Assembly: GCA_904501945.1 (NCBI GenBank)
Contig: CAJGCU010000004.1
Coordinates: forward strand, 1-44,869
Origin: an uncultured Bacteroidaceae bacterium
GTDB taxonomy: Bacteria > Bacteroidota > Bacteroidia > Bacteroidales > Bacteroidaceae
DNA length: 44,869 nucleotides
Reading direction: 5' to 3'
The notes below the pieces were generated by a model. The model did not search any database. It was not told the DNA's origin and worked only from the letters and a program-made list of their open reading frames with translations. A program made the translations under genes and the position numbers. Shown piece by piece: positions 6,964-15,131 of this stretch (positions are counted from its first letter, which is position 1; each line of letters starts with the position of its first letter).

Positions 6964-9288
6964 TTATTTAATTGTAAATGTCACCATGACGTCAACAGTC
7001 TTGCTTCCGCGCTGATACTGCATCCGCACCGTGTGGGCATCGCCCTTCCGGCAATTGTGAGGATGGCAGCCATACGCCCAGGAGTAGAGGTCGTTGCTTT
7101 CGATGTAGGCGTGCACATTGCCCCAATTGAATTCGGCGGTATTGCCGCTTGCGTCAAACCAGGCTCCGTATCGTCCTGCAGCCGTATTCTGTCCCACGCT
7201 GCCATCGGCATTCAGAGCGACGAGCTTGTCTGGAGTTCCTCCAAGGAAGGTCTCCACCTCGTTCTTGCTAACTTCTATCTTGCCATCCTGTGTATATCCA
7301 CCACTAAAGTTCATCTCAGCAGAGACATTGATGGTCTTTTTTTCGGCAACCGGGGCATCGTCTGAAGAGCCGTCGTCATTGAACTCGCCCGGGTGTATAT
7401 AGAAGGTTACGAACACCTTCACTACCTTTGAGCCCAACTGATACTGCATAGCCACAACATGCTTCTCTCCTGGGGCGCAATTGCTAGGATGACAGCCAAA
7501 TGACCAGGAGTAGAGGTCGTTGCCCTCGATGAACACATGCACATTGCCCCAATTGTAGTCGGCGGTATTGCCGCTTGCGTCAAACCAAGCTCCGTATCGT
7601 CCTGCCGCCGTGTTTCGTCCCACGACGCCATCTGCATTCAGAGGTTCGAGCTTTTCAGGAAGGCCTCCAAGCAACTCCTGCACTGCGGTCTTGTCTATTT
7701 TTATCTTATAGTCCTGATTGTAACCTCCATAGAAATCCATTTCGGCACGCACGTAGACTGCACCATCTTTCATTGTAACAACAGGCTCGGCAATTGTTGC
7801 CTCCTCTTCTTGCTCGTCCGCATCAGGATAATCCGCTATCACGCCGTCCAAGTAGTTCTTGCGGTTCTTCAACCATTTTGCCATTTTCCCTATTTCCTCC
7901 TGCACATCATAGTCTCCCCCTCTATAAGGATACTTCAGCGGCCACCTCTTCACATCGCGCTCATAAGCGCCCTTGTTCATCTCATCTATATATTTCTGTA
8001 TTTCTGTCCAGTTGCGAGTATAGATGGAATCACTCACACCCTCCCATGCCTGCTTGTACTGCGCCACAAACTCCTTGCTGCCGAACATGTCACGGAAGAA
8101 CTTATTGATACTGTAATTAGCGCCTCCCGCATTGAGAGGGTCCCTTCCATAAATCAGCTCCTTGTAACTCGAGAAGTAAGTGTGATTCTCTGTCCAATCC
8201 GCCCAATCGAAATCATAAGCAGCATCCCAGTCCCAAACCGGACCGAAAACGTACTTACCCCCTTTGTCCTTATACATATAGAGGCTGCGAGGCGCATCTA
8301 TCTCAACATTGTAGAGAAACTCGTGCAACTGCAAGATGGCGATGAACGAGGGAATGTCCATCAGGCTGTCAACCAAAGCATAGTCTTTTGCCTTGACGGC
8401 TTTCTCCAGCACGGCGAAGTCGGCTTTGATGGAGTCCAACTTCTCAACAGGAATGTCTTCGGGTTCTTTCACACACATCGGCAAATCATACACCTCGCTC
8501 CAGAAATTGTCGGTGGCATCAGGGCTAAGCTCAGGCCCATCGTCTTTGTCGAAAGACATCAGCACGCCCCCCTCTTTATCTATATTTACACGCTTCTCCC
8601 CTATCTCTACTTTTTCTGTCAACTGATATACACCCACATAGTCGCCATTCAGGAACATCTCGACAAAGCGGCTGTTCACCGTGTGTGGCAGGCCCATCCA
8701 ACGTGCAGTTTCAAAAGCAAACATATTCATCATGTCTGTCACATCACGATAGTTGGAGAGCAGGTTCCAATTTTTCGCCTTACCCATGCCCAACAGCTTA
8801 TGCTTCTCATCGAGCTTGAACTTGTAAGGCTTCTTGTCGTAAAAGAGCCAGCTGGAATTTCCGCGGCCCTTGATTCGTCCCGTGCCCGAATAATCAGAGT
8901 ATTCTCCCTTGCCATCAAGAGAGAAATGGCAATTAATCCACTCTTCCTTATCTTTAATTTCCCGCCCATCCTCCGTAGTGATGTAAAGCGTGAAAACACG
9001 ATACTTGTCATGCCCCTTTTCCTCGTCGGTCAAGCCATTGACAAAACTGATACTATCTAGAGATTCCACATTGAACGGCACAAGCATTTCTGTACCATCT
9101 TCCTTCAGGGCATATCCACGCAGCGTCTTCTCATCGTCCGAGAAATCGAACTGCGACATCTTGTCTATCTGCAACGGAAAAGTCCAAGACTCTCCGTCGT
9201 AATTTCCGTGCACTCTCATCCACTCCTGAGCATTAAGCAATGAGCATATCAACAGCAACACGGTGGACAGTAAAAGTTTCATTCTCAT
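6964..9288 (-). CDS. Exported CotH-family protein with two DUF4859-like repeats
   Basis: This 774-residue protein has a signal peptide (MRMKLLLSTVLLLICSLLNA then QEWM). Residues ~35-100 form a short beta-rich region, and ~110-450 are CotH-like (GRIKGRGNSSW, YKFKLDEKHKLLGM, KNWNLLSNYRD, NGDYVGVYQLTEKVEI, FGPVWDWDAAYDFDW). CotH proteins are atypical protein-kinase-fold enzymes, and the WDWD segment fits the metal-binding part. Two tandem repeats at ~510-630 and ~650-774 (NADGxVGxNTAAGRYGAWFD, SWxFGCHPxNC) look like DUF4859. The frame extends to 9357, but that would put the start upstream of the predicted transcription start; ATG 9288 (or 9282) fits the promoter and signal peptide. Substrate unknown; a cell-surface or periplasmic role is inferred. 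Confidence 0.85.
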   Translation of the reverse strand: MRMKLLLSTVLLLICSLLNAQEWMRVHGNYDGESWTFPLQIDKMSQFDFSDDEKTLRGYALKEDGTEMLVPFNVESLDSISFVNGLTDEEKGHDKYRVFTLYITTEDGREIKDKEEWINCHFSLDGKGEYSDYSGTGRIKGRGNSSWLFYDKKPYKFKLDEKHKLLGMGKAKNWNLLSNYRDVTDMMNMFAFETARWMGLPHTVNSRFVEMFLNGDYVGVYQLTEKVEIGEKRVNIDKEGGVLMSFDKDDGPELSPDATDNFWSEVYDLPMCVKEPEDIPVEKLDSIKADFAVLEKAVKAKDYALVDSLMDIPSFIAILQLHEFLYNVEIDAPRSLYMYKDKGGKYVFGPVWDWDAAYDFDWADWTENHTYFSSYKELIYGRDPLNAGGANYSINKFFRDMFGSKEFVAQYKQAWEGVSDSIYTRNWTEIQKYIDEMNKGAYERDVKRWPLKYPYRGGDYDVQEEIGKMAKWLKNRKNYLDGVIADYPDADEQEEEATIAEPVVTMKDGAVYVRAEMDFYGGYNQDYKIKIDKTAVQELLGGLPEKLEPLNADGVVGRNTAAGRYGAWFDASGNTADYNWGNVHVFIEGNDLYSWSFGCHPSNCAPGEKHVVAMQYQLGSKVVKVFVTFYIHPGEFNDDGSSDDAPVAEKKTINVSAEMNFSGGYTQDGKIEVSKNEVETFLGGTPDKLVALNADGSVGQNTAAGRYGAWFDASGNTAEFNWGNVHAYIESNDLYSWAYGCHPHNCRKGDAHTVRMQYQRGSKTVDVMVTFTIK

Positions 9289-9330
9289 AAGTTTTCTTTC
9301 GCTAATCTTTAGGTACATTGTTATATCTTG

Positions 9331-9362
9331 CAAAGATACATCGTTTTTTTCGAACAACCAAA
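9331..9362 (-). promoter_or_regulatory. Promoter of the CotH-metY operon
   Basis: On the minus strand TTTG (9362-9359), a 20-base spacer and TATCTTTG (9338-9331) match the Bacteroidetes consensus. Expected start of transcription is near 9324. This decides against the longer reading frame beginning at 9357. Confidence 0.8.
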
Positions 9363-9372
9363 AGACTAAGAC

Positions 9373-9410
9373 AAAAAAGGAAGTGCATCGAACCGAATTC
9401 GATGCACTTC
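9373..9410 (-). terminator. Rho-independent terminator of gdhA
   Basis: GAAGTGCATCGAA (9380-9392) and TTCGATGCACTTC (9398-9410) make a perfect 13-bp stem with a 5-base loop. On the minus strand the stem is followed by CTTTTTTG. It ends 11 bp before the -33 box of the CotH promoter. Confidence 0.9.
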
Positions 9411-9444
9411 TGCTTATTTTAGAAGTACAAGCCTATATTAGGGT

Positions 9445-9498
9445 CTAGATATTCTAGATTGACTAGACGCTCTAGGCTAGTTGTATTTTCTAGATAAT
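9445..9498. repeat. 9-bp-period CTAG array, six units
   Basis: CTAG recurs at 9445, 9454, 9463, 9472 and 9490, all on one 9-base grid; only the unit at 9481 lacks it. The five bases after CTAG vary. The array lies between the gdhA stop and its terminator, so it would be in the gdhA 3' untranslated region. The same grid is found at 18209-18298. Confidence 0.8.
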
Positions 9499-9512
9499 TG
9501 AGACGCAACTGT

Positions 9513-10850
9513 TTACACGATACCCTGAGCCATCATAGCCTTAGCCACCTTCATGAAGCCTGCAACGTTAGCACCCTTCACGTAGTTCACGTAGCCATCA
9601 GGTTCTGTACCGTATGTTACACAGTTTTCGTGGATGTTCTCCATGATCCAGAGCAACTTAGCGTCAACCTCTTCTGCAGTCCAAGACAAGCGCTCAGAGT
9701 TCTGAGACATCTCAAGACCTGAAACTGATACACCGCCAGCGTTTGAAGCCTTACCTGGAGAGTACAGAATCTTTGCTTCCTGGAACACGCGGATAGCACC
9801 TGGAGTAGAAGGCATGTTGGCACCTTCAGCCACTGCGATAACACCGTTTGCAACAAGTGCCTTTGCAGCCTCTTCGTTCAACTCATTCTGAGTAGCACAT
9901 GGGAGAGCGATGTCCGCCTTCTCAAACCAAGGCTTAGCGCCTTCTACATACTTAGCTGTTGGATACTTGTCAACATATTCCTTGATACGTCCACGATAAA
10001 CATTCTTCAGCTCCATGATGAAGTCCAACTTTTCACGAGTGATGCCATCTGGATCGTAGATATAACCATTTGAATCTGACATAGTCATAGGAGTACCGCC
10101 AAGCTGGAGCACCTTCTCTGCAGCATACTGAGCAACGTTTCCTGCACCAGAAATGAGCACCTTCTTGCCTTCGATAGTCTCACCCTTAGTCTTCAGCATT
10201 GCACGGAGGAAGTACACTGTACCATAACCTGTTGCCTCTGGACGAACAAGAGAACCACCAAACTCACGACCCTTACCAGTGAACACGCCTGAGAACTCGT
10301 GAGTGAGTTTCTTATACATGCCGAACATATAACCTACCTCACGGCCACCTACACCGATGTCGCCTGCTGGTACGTCAACATCTGGACCAATGTGACGAGT
10401 AAGTTCAAGCATGAAAGCCTGGCAGAAACGCATTACTTCAGCATTAGACTTGCCACGTGGAGAGAAGTCAGAACCTCCCTTGCCACCACCCATTGGCAGT
10501 GTAGTGAGCGAGTTCTTGAAAGTCTGCTCGAATGCGAGGAACTTGAGGATGCTAAGGTTTACAGAACTGTGGAAACGAATACCTCCCTTATAAGGGCCAA
10601 TAGCGTTGTTATGCTGTACACGGTAACCCATGTTTGTCTGAACCTGTCCCTTATCGTCCATCCAAGTTACACGGAACTGGTAAACACGCTCAGGAATGCA
10701 GAGGCGTTCAATCAAATTCATCTTGTCGAACTCTGGGTGCTTGTTATACTCTTCCTCAATGGTTGAGAGCACCTCTTCTACCGCCTGATGGTATTCAGGC
10801 TCATTTGGAAAACGACGCATCAGGTCTTCCAATACTTTTTTTGCGTCCAT
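9513..10850 (-). CDS. gdhA: Glutamate dehydrogenase, NADP-type
   Basis: The 445-residue product is a full-length hexameric-type glutamate dehydrogenase, interconverting glutamate and 2-oxoglutarate plus ammonium; in Bacteroidetes it is a main route of ammonium assimilation. Visible motifs are the substrate site LPMGGGKGGSDFSPRGKS (catalytic-region Lys124), PAGDIGVGGREVG and a Rossmann GAGNVAQYAAEKVLQLGG. The length and the closing GFMKVAKAMMAQGIV fit the NADP-dependent, 450-residue class; coenzyme preference is by family likeness. A promoter lies about 130 bp upstream, immediately next to an IS1595-type transposase gene. A 9-bp CTAG array and a strong terminator follow. Confidence 0.95.
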   Translation of the reverse strand: MDAKKVLEDLMRRFPNEPEYHQAVEEVLSTIEEEYNKHPEFDKMNLIERLCIPERVYQFRVTWMDDKGQVQTNMGYRVQHNNAIGPYKGGIRFHSSVNLSILKFLAFEQTFKNSLTTLPMGGGKGGSDFSPRGKSNAEVMRFCQAFMLELTRHIGPDVDVPAGDIGVGGREVGYMFGMYKKLTHEFSGVFTGKGREFGGSLVRPEATGYGTVYFLRAMLKTKGETIEGKKVLISGAGNVAQYAAEKVLQLGGTPMTMSDSNGYIYDPDGITREKLDFIMELKNVYRGRIKEYVDKYPTAKYVEGAKPWFEKADIALPCATQNELNEEAAKALVANGVIAVAEGANMPSTPGAIRVFQEAKILYSPGKASNAGGVSVSGLEMSQNSERLSWTAEEVDAKLLWIMENIHENCVTYGTEPDGYVNYVKGANVAGFMKVAKAMMAQGIV

Positions 10851-10979
10851 GTGAAAAACTTTTATTAAATATTTTGAATTATTTTACTTATCGAACAATG
10901 AAGCACAAACGCTGTATGTCCAAGTCCTAAAAACGGACATTTTAACACGCATTTTCGCCCGTATTTTTTATTCCGGGTG

Positions 10980-11011
10980 CAAAGTTAGAAACTTTCCACA
11001 AATACAACAAA
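10980..11011 (-). promoter_or_regulatory. Promoter of gdhA, inside the 3' end of the transposase frame
   Basis: On the minus strand TTTG (11011-11008), 20 bases and TAACTTTG (10987-10980) fit the Bacteroidetes consensus, giving a gdhA leader of about 120 bases. The boxes overlap the last codons of the transposase frame, so that frame has probably run into pre-existing gdhA upstream DNA. Confidence 0.75.
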
Positions 11012-11998
11012 AAATCTAACAAAAAAACACAAATTCACAAGAAAAAGTTTCAAAATAACAAAAAAACCAGTAATAATTAAGCAAAAAGCAGCAGAGAATT
11101 TATCTATGAGTTTCATATTTCTATAATTGTAACGAAAGGCAAATTCATCGAGATACCCCTGTATATACTTTTTAGAAAACCATTGGTATGTTCCATGCCA
11201 CGTCCTCCTAAGGTGACTAAAGTGGTTTTCGATTGGATTTGAAGAATACCCATCAGCACTTTTATATTGACCCTTACCATGATTACATATGCTTCTTTTG
11301 AATGGGAGACTACCATAGAGTCTTGATTGGTCTGTGATGATTCTAGAGATACCTTTATTTCGCGTTTTAATAAGCTCTACTACACGTTCTCCTGTGAGGG
11401 TTGGTATATACAACAGTTCTAATTTTCTCGCTTTATAATCACGGATTCCTAATACTATCATCTTATCGTCTGCTGCACATCTATAGTTGAGGCATTTCAA
11501 TCTTTCGTTGTCTAATGGTGCTACCCAACGAGGGTTTTCTAAACGCATTCTTTTTTCCATCTCTCGGAGCTTCCTCATTTTGGTGTAGGTCGGTACCCAT
11601 TTCCATTCAGCACCTAAATAAACTTCATCTAAGATTATTTCATCGGATAACTCTATCTGCTGTCTTAAATGAGTACGCAGTAACATTTGCATTCTCCACG
11701 CAGTAGGTTGAGATACTGATATGTATTTAGATAATGTGTAACTACTGATTCCGTGTGGGGTTGATAAGAAATAATATATTGCTGTGAGCCATTTCCAAAG
11801 AGGTAGTTTCGTACTGTGGAAAATCGTGTTGGAGGTATCACTAAAATATCTATTACAACTATTACAGTGATGATGGTTTATGTCTTTACTCGTGATATGA
11901 ATTGAACCACAGAAAGGACATTGGAAAGATTTACCATTATTCCAACGGAGTTTGTGGAAAATCTCTTCTGCATTTCTTTGGATGTGGGACAAATTCAT
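10985..11998 (-). mobile_element. IS1595-family transposase gene, apparently intact
   Basis: The 337-residue protein has the IS1595/ISXO2 layout: an N-terminal zinc ribbon (CPFCG at ~23-27, CNSC at ~46-49), the family's WLTAIYYFLSTPHGISSYTL region, then a DDE-type catalytic core with DEVYLGAEWKW (first Asp), ITDQSRLYGSL (second Asp) and SNPIENHFSHLRRTWHG followed by YLDEFAFRYNYR. Residues after ~312 are strongly hydrophobic and probably come from read-through into flanking DNA. I found no convincing terminal inverted repeats or 8-bp target duplication, so the IS boundaries are open. It lies between gdhA (same strand) and the M24 peptidase (opposite strand), and could supply transcription into gdhA. 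Confidence 0.85.
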
Positions 11999-12101
11999 TT
12001 AAGTTTGCAATTAGTTGATTACGAGGGGTTTGCTGACCTAAAGTTAAGAATTATTTTGTTAATATACAAGCAATTAAAGGATTTTTTTTGCTGCATTTTG
12101 A

Positions 12102-12131
12102 TTGATTATCTCTAAAAAACCGTTATCTTTG
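12102..12131 (+). promoter_or_regulatory. Promoter of the M24 aminopeptidase gene
   Basis: TATCTTTG at 12124-12131 is a good -7 box; the -33 box is weak (TTG at 12102-12104, spacer 19). The start codon is about 50 bases downstream. Confidence 0.6.
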
Positions 12132-12181
12132 TAGAAAAAATACAGCAAAAGTTCCATTTTTGCGAATAAACATCAAGTAGC

Positions 12182-14008
12182 ATGAATACTACAGAAAAAT
12201 TAGAAGCACTCAGAAATTTAATGAGGCAAGAAGGCATCGACGCCTTCATCACCCCAAGTACAGACCCACATTCGGGAGAATATGTGCCCGAACGCTGGAA
12301 ATCACGCCGTTGGATTAGCGGATTCACAGGATCTGCAGGAACAGCCGTTGTGACACTCGACAAAGCTGCACTATGGACAGACTCACGCTACTTCATTCAA
12401 GCGGCAGAGCAACTGGAAGGAACTGGTTTCCTGCTGATGAAAGAGAAAATAGAAGGCACTCCATCTGTTGCCGAATGGTTAGGTAGCACTCTGCCAGCAG
12501 GAAGCACCGTTGCCGTCGACGGATGGGTTAACACAGCCTCCGAAGTGGAAGAACTCGAGAACGAGCTGAAAGCATACGGGCTGACACTCCGAACAGACAT
12601 TGACCCCTACAATACAATCTGGACCGACCGACCCGCTATCCCTCAAAGCAAGGCATTCATACAAGAGTTAGAGTTTGCAGGCGAAAGTGCCGCATCAAAG
12701 ATTGAGCGCATCCGGAAGGAAATTGGCAACAACGCAATTGTGCTCTCCATGCTCGAGGAGGTGGCATGGACGCTCAACCTGCGCGCCAACGACGTGGAGA
12801 ACACTCCTTTCATGTTGGGCTATGTCGTTATCACGCCTCAAAATACATTATTATATATATGTAAAGAAAAACTCACGCCAGAAATAGAGAAATACCTGAA
12901 AGGCGAGGGAGTCAACATACGCGAATACGAGGACATCATCGCCGACCTCAACGGGCTGTCCATGCCAGTGTACGCACAGCCCAACAAGACCAACCATGCC
13001 GTTTATTCAGCCATCAAGACTCCCATCCGCAAAGAGAGTCCTGTGGCACATATGCTCATCTTCAAGAACGAGACAGAAATCAAGTGTTTCCGCAACGCCA
13101 TGGAAAAAGACGGCGTCGCTATGGTGAAATGGATAAAGTGGACACTGGAGAATGTACCGAGAGGTGGCCAAACAGAGCTTTCGCTTTCAGAGAAACTCAA
13201 GGCATTCCGTATGGAGCAGCCCCTGTCCAAAGGCGTCAGCTTTGAGAGCATCATGGGCTATGCACACCATGGCGCCATTGTCCACTATGACCCGACCCCC
13301 GAAACAGACATCCCCGTCAAGCCAGAAGGTCTGCTGCTCATCGACTCAGGCGGACAATACCTTGATGGCACAACCGACATCACACGCACCATCCCGCTCG
13401 GACCACTCACATGGGAGATGAAACGTGATTATACGCTGGTGCTTAAGGGATGGATTCGTCTCGGTTCCGCAGTCTTCCCCAAAGGCACCTGCGGCACACA
13501 GCTTGACGGCTTCGCCCGCGAAGCCATGTGGAAATACGGCATCAACTACTTGCACGGAACAGGTCATGGCGTAGGACAATACATGTCTGTACATGAAGGC
13601 ATCGACCTGCACCAGTTCCGTATGCAATGGCGTCCCACCCCGCTTCTTCCCGGCATGATTATCACCGTCGAGCCCGGCATCTACATCGAAGGAAGCCATG
13701 GAGTTCGCCACGAAAACACCATGCTCGTTGTCAACGCCGACTTCTCTGGCGAGAACGGGAAAGCCAACATGCCCGACGGTAAACCATACGACGGTCCTGA
13801 AGCTCAAGGCATCACCTTTGGCCCCTACTATGCGTTCGAGCATCTCACACTTTGCCCTATCCTGACCAGCCCTATCTTGACCGAGATGCTGAGCGAGGAA
13901 GAACGCCAGTGGTTCAACAGCTACCAGCAGACTGTCTATCAACGTCTTGCACCACGCCTTGACGAAGAGCATCAGGCATGGCTCAAAGAGATAACACAAC
14001 CCATATAG
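12182..14008 (+). CDS. Xaa-Pro aminopeptidase (M24 family, long form)
   Basis: The 608-residue protein matches the long, three-domain aminopeptidase P form: two creatinase-like N-terminal domains (about 1-310) and a C-terminal pita-bread catalytic domain. It removes N-terminal residues that precede proline. The five metal ligands can be placed: Asp388 (LLIDSGG), Asp399 (DGTTDITRT), His462 (HGTGHGVGQ), Glu497 (VEPGIYI) and Glu511 (RHENTML), so it should be active with two metal ions. No signal peptide, so cytosolic. ruvA follows after a 99-base gap that holds a 9-bp-period repeat, and may be transcribed from the same promoter. The gene is often called pepP, but the E. coli enzyme is of a shorter type. 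Confidence 0.92.
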   Translation: MNTTEKLEALRNLMRQEGIDAFITPSTDPHSGEYVPERWKSRRWISGFTGSAGTAVVTLDKAALWTDSRYFIQAAEQLEGTGFLLMKEKIEGTPSVAEWLGSTLPAGSTVAVDGWVNTASEVEELENELKAYGLTLRTDIDPYNTIWTDRPAIPQSKAFIQELEFAGESAASKIERIRKEIGNNAIVLSMLEEVAWTLNLRANDVENTPFMLGYVVITPQNTLLYICKEKLTPEIEKYLKGEGVNIREYEDIIADLNGLSMPVYAQPNKTNHAVYSAIKTPIRKESPVAHMLIFKNETEIKCFRNAMEKDGVAMVKWIKWTLENVPRGGQTELSLSEKLKAFRMEQPLSKGVSFESIMGYAHHGAIVHYDPTPETDIPVKPEGLLLIDSGGQYLDGTTDITRTIPLGPLTWEMKRDYTLVLKGWIRLGSAVFPKGTCGTQLDGFAREAMWKYGINYLHGTGHGVGQYMSVHEGIDLHQFRMQWRPTPLLPGMIITVEPGIYIEGSHGVRHENTMLVVNADFSGENGKANMPDGKPYDGPEAQGITFGPYYAFEHLTLCPILTSPILTEMLSEEERQWFNSYQQTVYQRLAPRLDEEHQAWLKEITQPI

Positions 14009-14025
14009 TATTGAAGGGCGCTTTC

Positions 14026-14088
14026 CTATAACCACTATTGTTATCACAGTCACTATAGTTACTATAGCTACCATAGCCCCTAAAACTC
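14026..14088. repeat. 9-bp-period CTATA array, seven units
   Basis: Units on a strict 9-base grid start at 14026, 14035, 14044, 14053, 14062, 14071 and 14080; the best preserved are CTATAGTTA and CTATAGCTA. It fills the gap between the aminopeptidase and ruvA. The period equals that of the CTAG arrays at 9445 and 18209, but the core word differs. Confidence 0.7.
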
Positions 14089-14107
14089 TCTAAAAAAATA
14101 AAAGAAT

Positions 14108-14713
14108 ATGATTACCTATATCCGAGGCATCGTCGACGAGCTCAGCCCCACCCAAGCTACCATCGAAGCACATGGCGTGGGCTACCTTCTCAACATATCT
14201 CTCAACACCTACACCGCCCTGCAAGGCAAAAGCGAGGCACGACTCTTTGTCTATGAGTCTATCCGTGAAGATGCATGGACCCTCTTCGGCTTTGCCACCA
14301 AACAAGAGCGCGAGCTGTTTCTCATGCTCATCAGCGTCAGCGGCGTAGGCGGCAACACGGCCCGCACCATGCTCAGCAGCTTCACAGCACCAGAACTGGC
14401 AGGTCTCATCATGGATGGCAATGAGAAAATGCTCAAGACCGTGAAAGGACTCGGTGCCAAGACCGCCCAGCGCATCATCGTAGAGCTTCACGACAAAGTC
14501 ACCTCTCTGGGCATCGGTGTATCCATGCCTTCCGACAGCGAAGCCAATGCACCAGCCATACAGAACAGCGAGGTTTACAACGAAGCCTTCGAAGCCCTCA
14601 AGATGCTCGGTTTCCCTCCTGCGCCCGTTGCCAAAACCGTCAAGGCAATTCTCAAGGACGAGCCTTCTGCACCTGTCGAAAAGGTTATCAAACTCGCCCT
14701 CAAGATGCTGTAA
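14108..14713 (+). CDS. ruvA: Holliday junction branch migration protein RuvA
   Basis: This 201-residue protein has the normal RuvA length and order: an N-terminal OB-fold (MITYIRGIVDELSPTQATIE, then GVGYLLNISL), a middle pair of helix-hairpin-helix motifs (LMLISVSGVGGNTARTML and LKTVKGLGAKTAQRIIVEL) and a C-terminal three-helix domain (EAFEALKMLGFPPAPVAKTV) that contacts RuvB. It binds four-way junctions as a tetramer and targets the RuvB motor to them. ruvB is not in the window. In several Bacteroidetes, to my knowledge including Porphyromonas gingivalis, ruvA lies next to the sprA/sov gene; here 6.6 kb of restriction-type genes separates the two. Confidence 0.95.
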   Translation: MITYIRGIVDELSPTQATIEAHGVGYLLNISLNTYTALQGKSEARLFVYESIREDAWTLFGFATKQERELFLMLISVSGVGGNTARTMLSSFTAPELAGLIMDGNEKMLKTVKGLGAKTAQRIIVELHDKVTSLGIGVSMPSDSEANAPAIQNSEVYNEAFEALKMLGFPPAPVAKTVKAILKDEPSAPVEKVIKLALKML

Positions 14714-14768
14714 TGGGCATCCGCCCCTGCTGTTCATCTGCACAAAAACAAAATTTCCTGATAGAGCT

Positions 14769-14800
14769 AACCATTCATTCAGAAATTATCTCTATCTTTG
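14769..14800 (+). promoter_or_regulatory. Putative promoter downstream of ruvA
   Basis: TATCTTTG at 14793-14800 is a perfect -7 box; the -33 region is poor. Transcripts would start near 14807, with a small hairpin (GCGGCA-CA-TGCCGC) at 14811-14824 and over 300 bases of leader before the first island gene. It may have been the original sprA promoter before the island came between. Confidence 0.5.
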
Positions 14801-14907
14801 CCATAGAAACGCGGCACATGCCGCCAACATAAAACCATTAAACTTAAAACATAAGAACTCAAAAAAACTCAAAAACTTAAACATAACATATTAACAAAGC
14901 ATTAGCT

Positions 14908-15100
14908 ATCTCGAAGTACCCCGAAAATTTGGCGATTTGAAAAGGTATTATACAGATTTAGTTCATGTTCACGTTAAAGCGTGGATATGACTTATCGTAT
15001 AATACAGGTTACGCCAAATACCTCGGGTACTTGATAAGGAAAGTCCGCGCTTTTTGTGTGCCTTCAAGTACCCGAGATTCTGTTTGACGTAACCTGTATT
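14908..15100. repeat. Three related ~40-bp repeats in alternating orientation upstream of the methyltransferase genes
   Basis: Copy 2 (15001-15034) and copy 3 (15064-15100) are inverted copies sharing AATACAGGTTACG and CTCGGGTACTTGA exactly, with a 3-base indel between. Copy 1 (about 14908-14955) has the orientation of copy 3 and keeps AAGTACCC, TTTGGCG and GGTATTATAC, the last mirrored by GTATAATAC beside copy 2. Copies 1 and 2, or 2 and 3, could form alternative long hairpins. Apart from this and the promoter above, 14714-15131 holds no gene I can support. Confidence 0.7.
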
Positions 15101-15131
15101 TCTTCCGATTTAGACTGATGTGCAGCAAGAA

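Noticed and set aside
6226..7365. Long plus-strand frame opposite metY and the CotH gene
   Set aside because: It spans two well-supported minus-strand genes and has no domain or promoter; it is a codon-bias shadow.
7537..9060. 507-codon plus-strand frame opposite the CotH gene
   Set aside because: The minus-strand protein has clear CotH and DUF4859 motifs and a signal peptide; the plus-strand translation has no recognisable domain.
9289..9357. Longer N-terminus for the CotH-type protein
   Set aside because: It would begin upstream of the predicted transcription start and would bury the signal peptide.
10985..12120. Defined IS ends with terminal inverted repeats
   Set aside because: Several weak matches (for example GCAGCA near both ends) were compared by eye, but none was convincing, so no boundaries are claimed.
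14714..15131. Small coding gene between ruvA and the island
   Set aside because: No frame with a credible start and codon use was found; the region is dominated by repeats and a leader.
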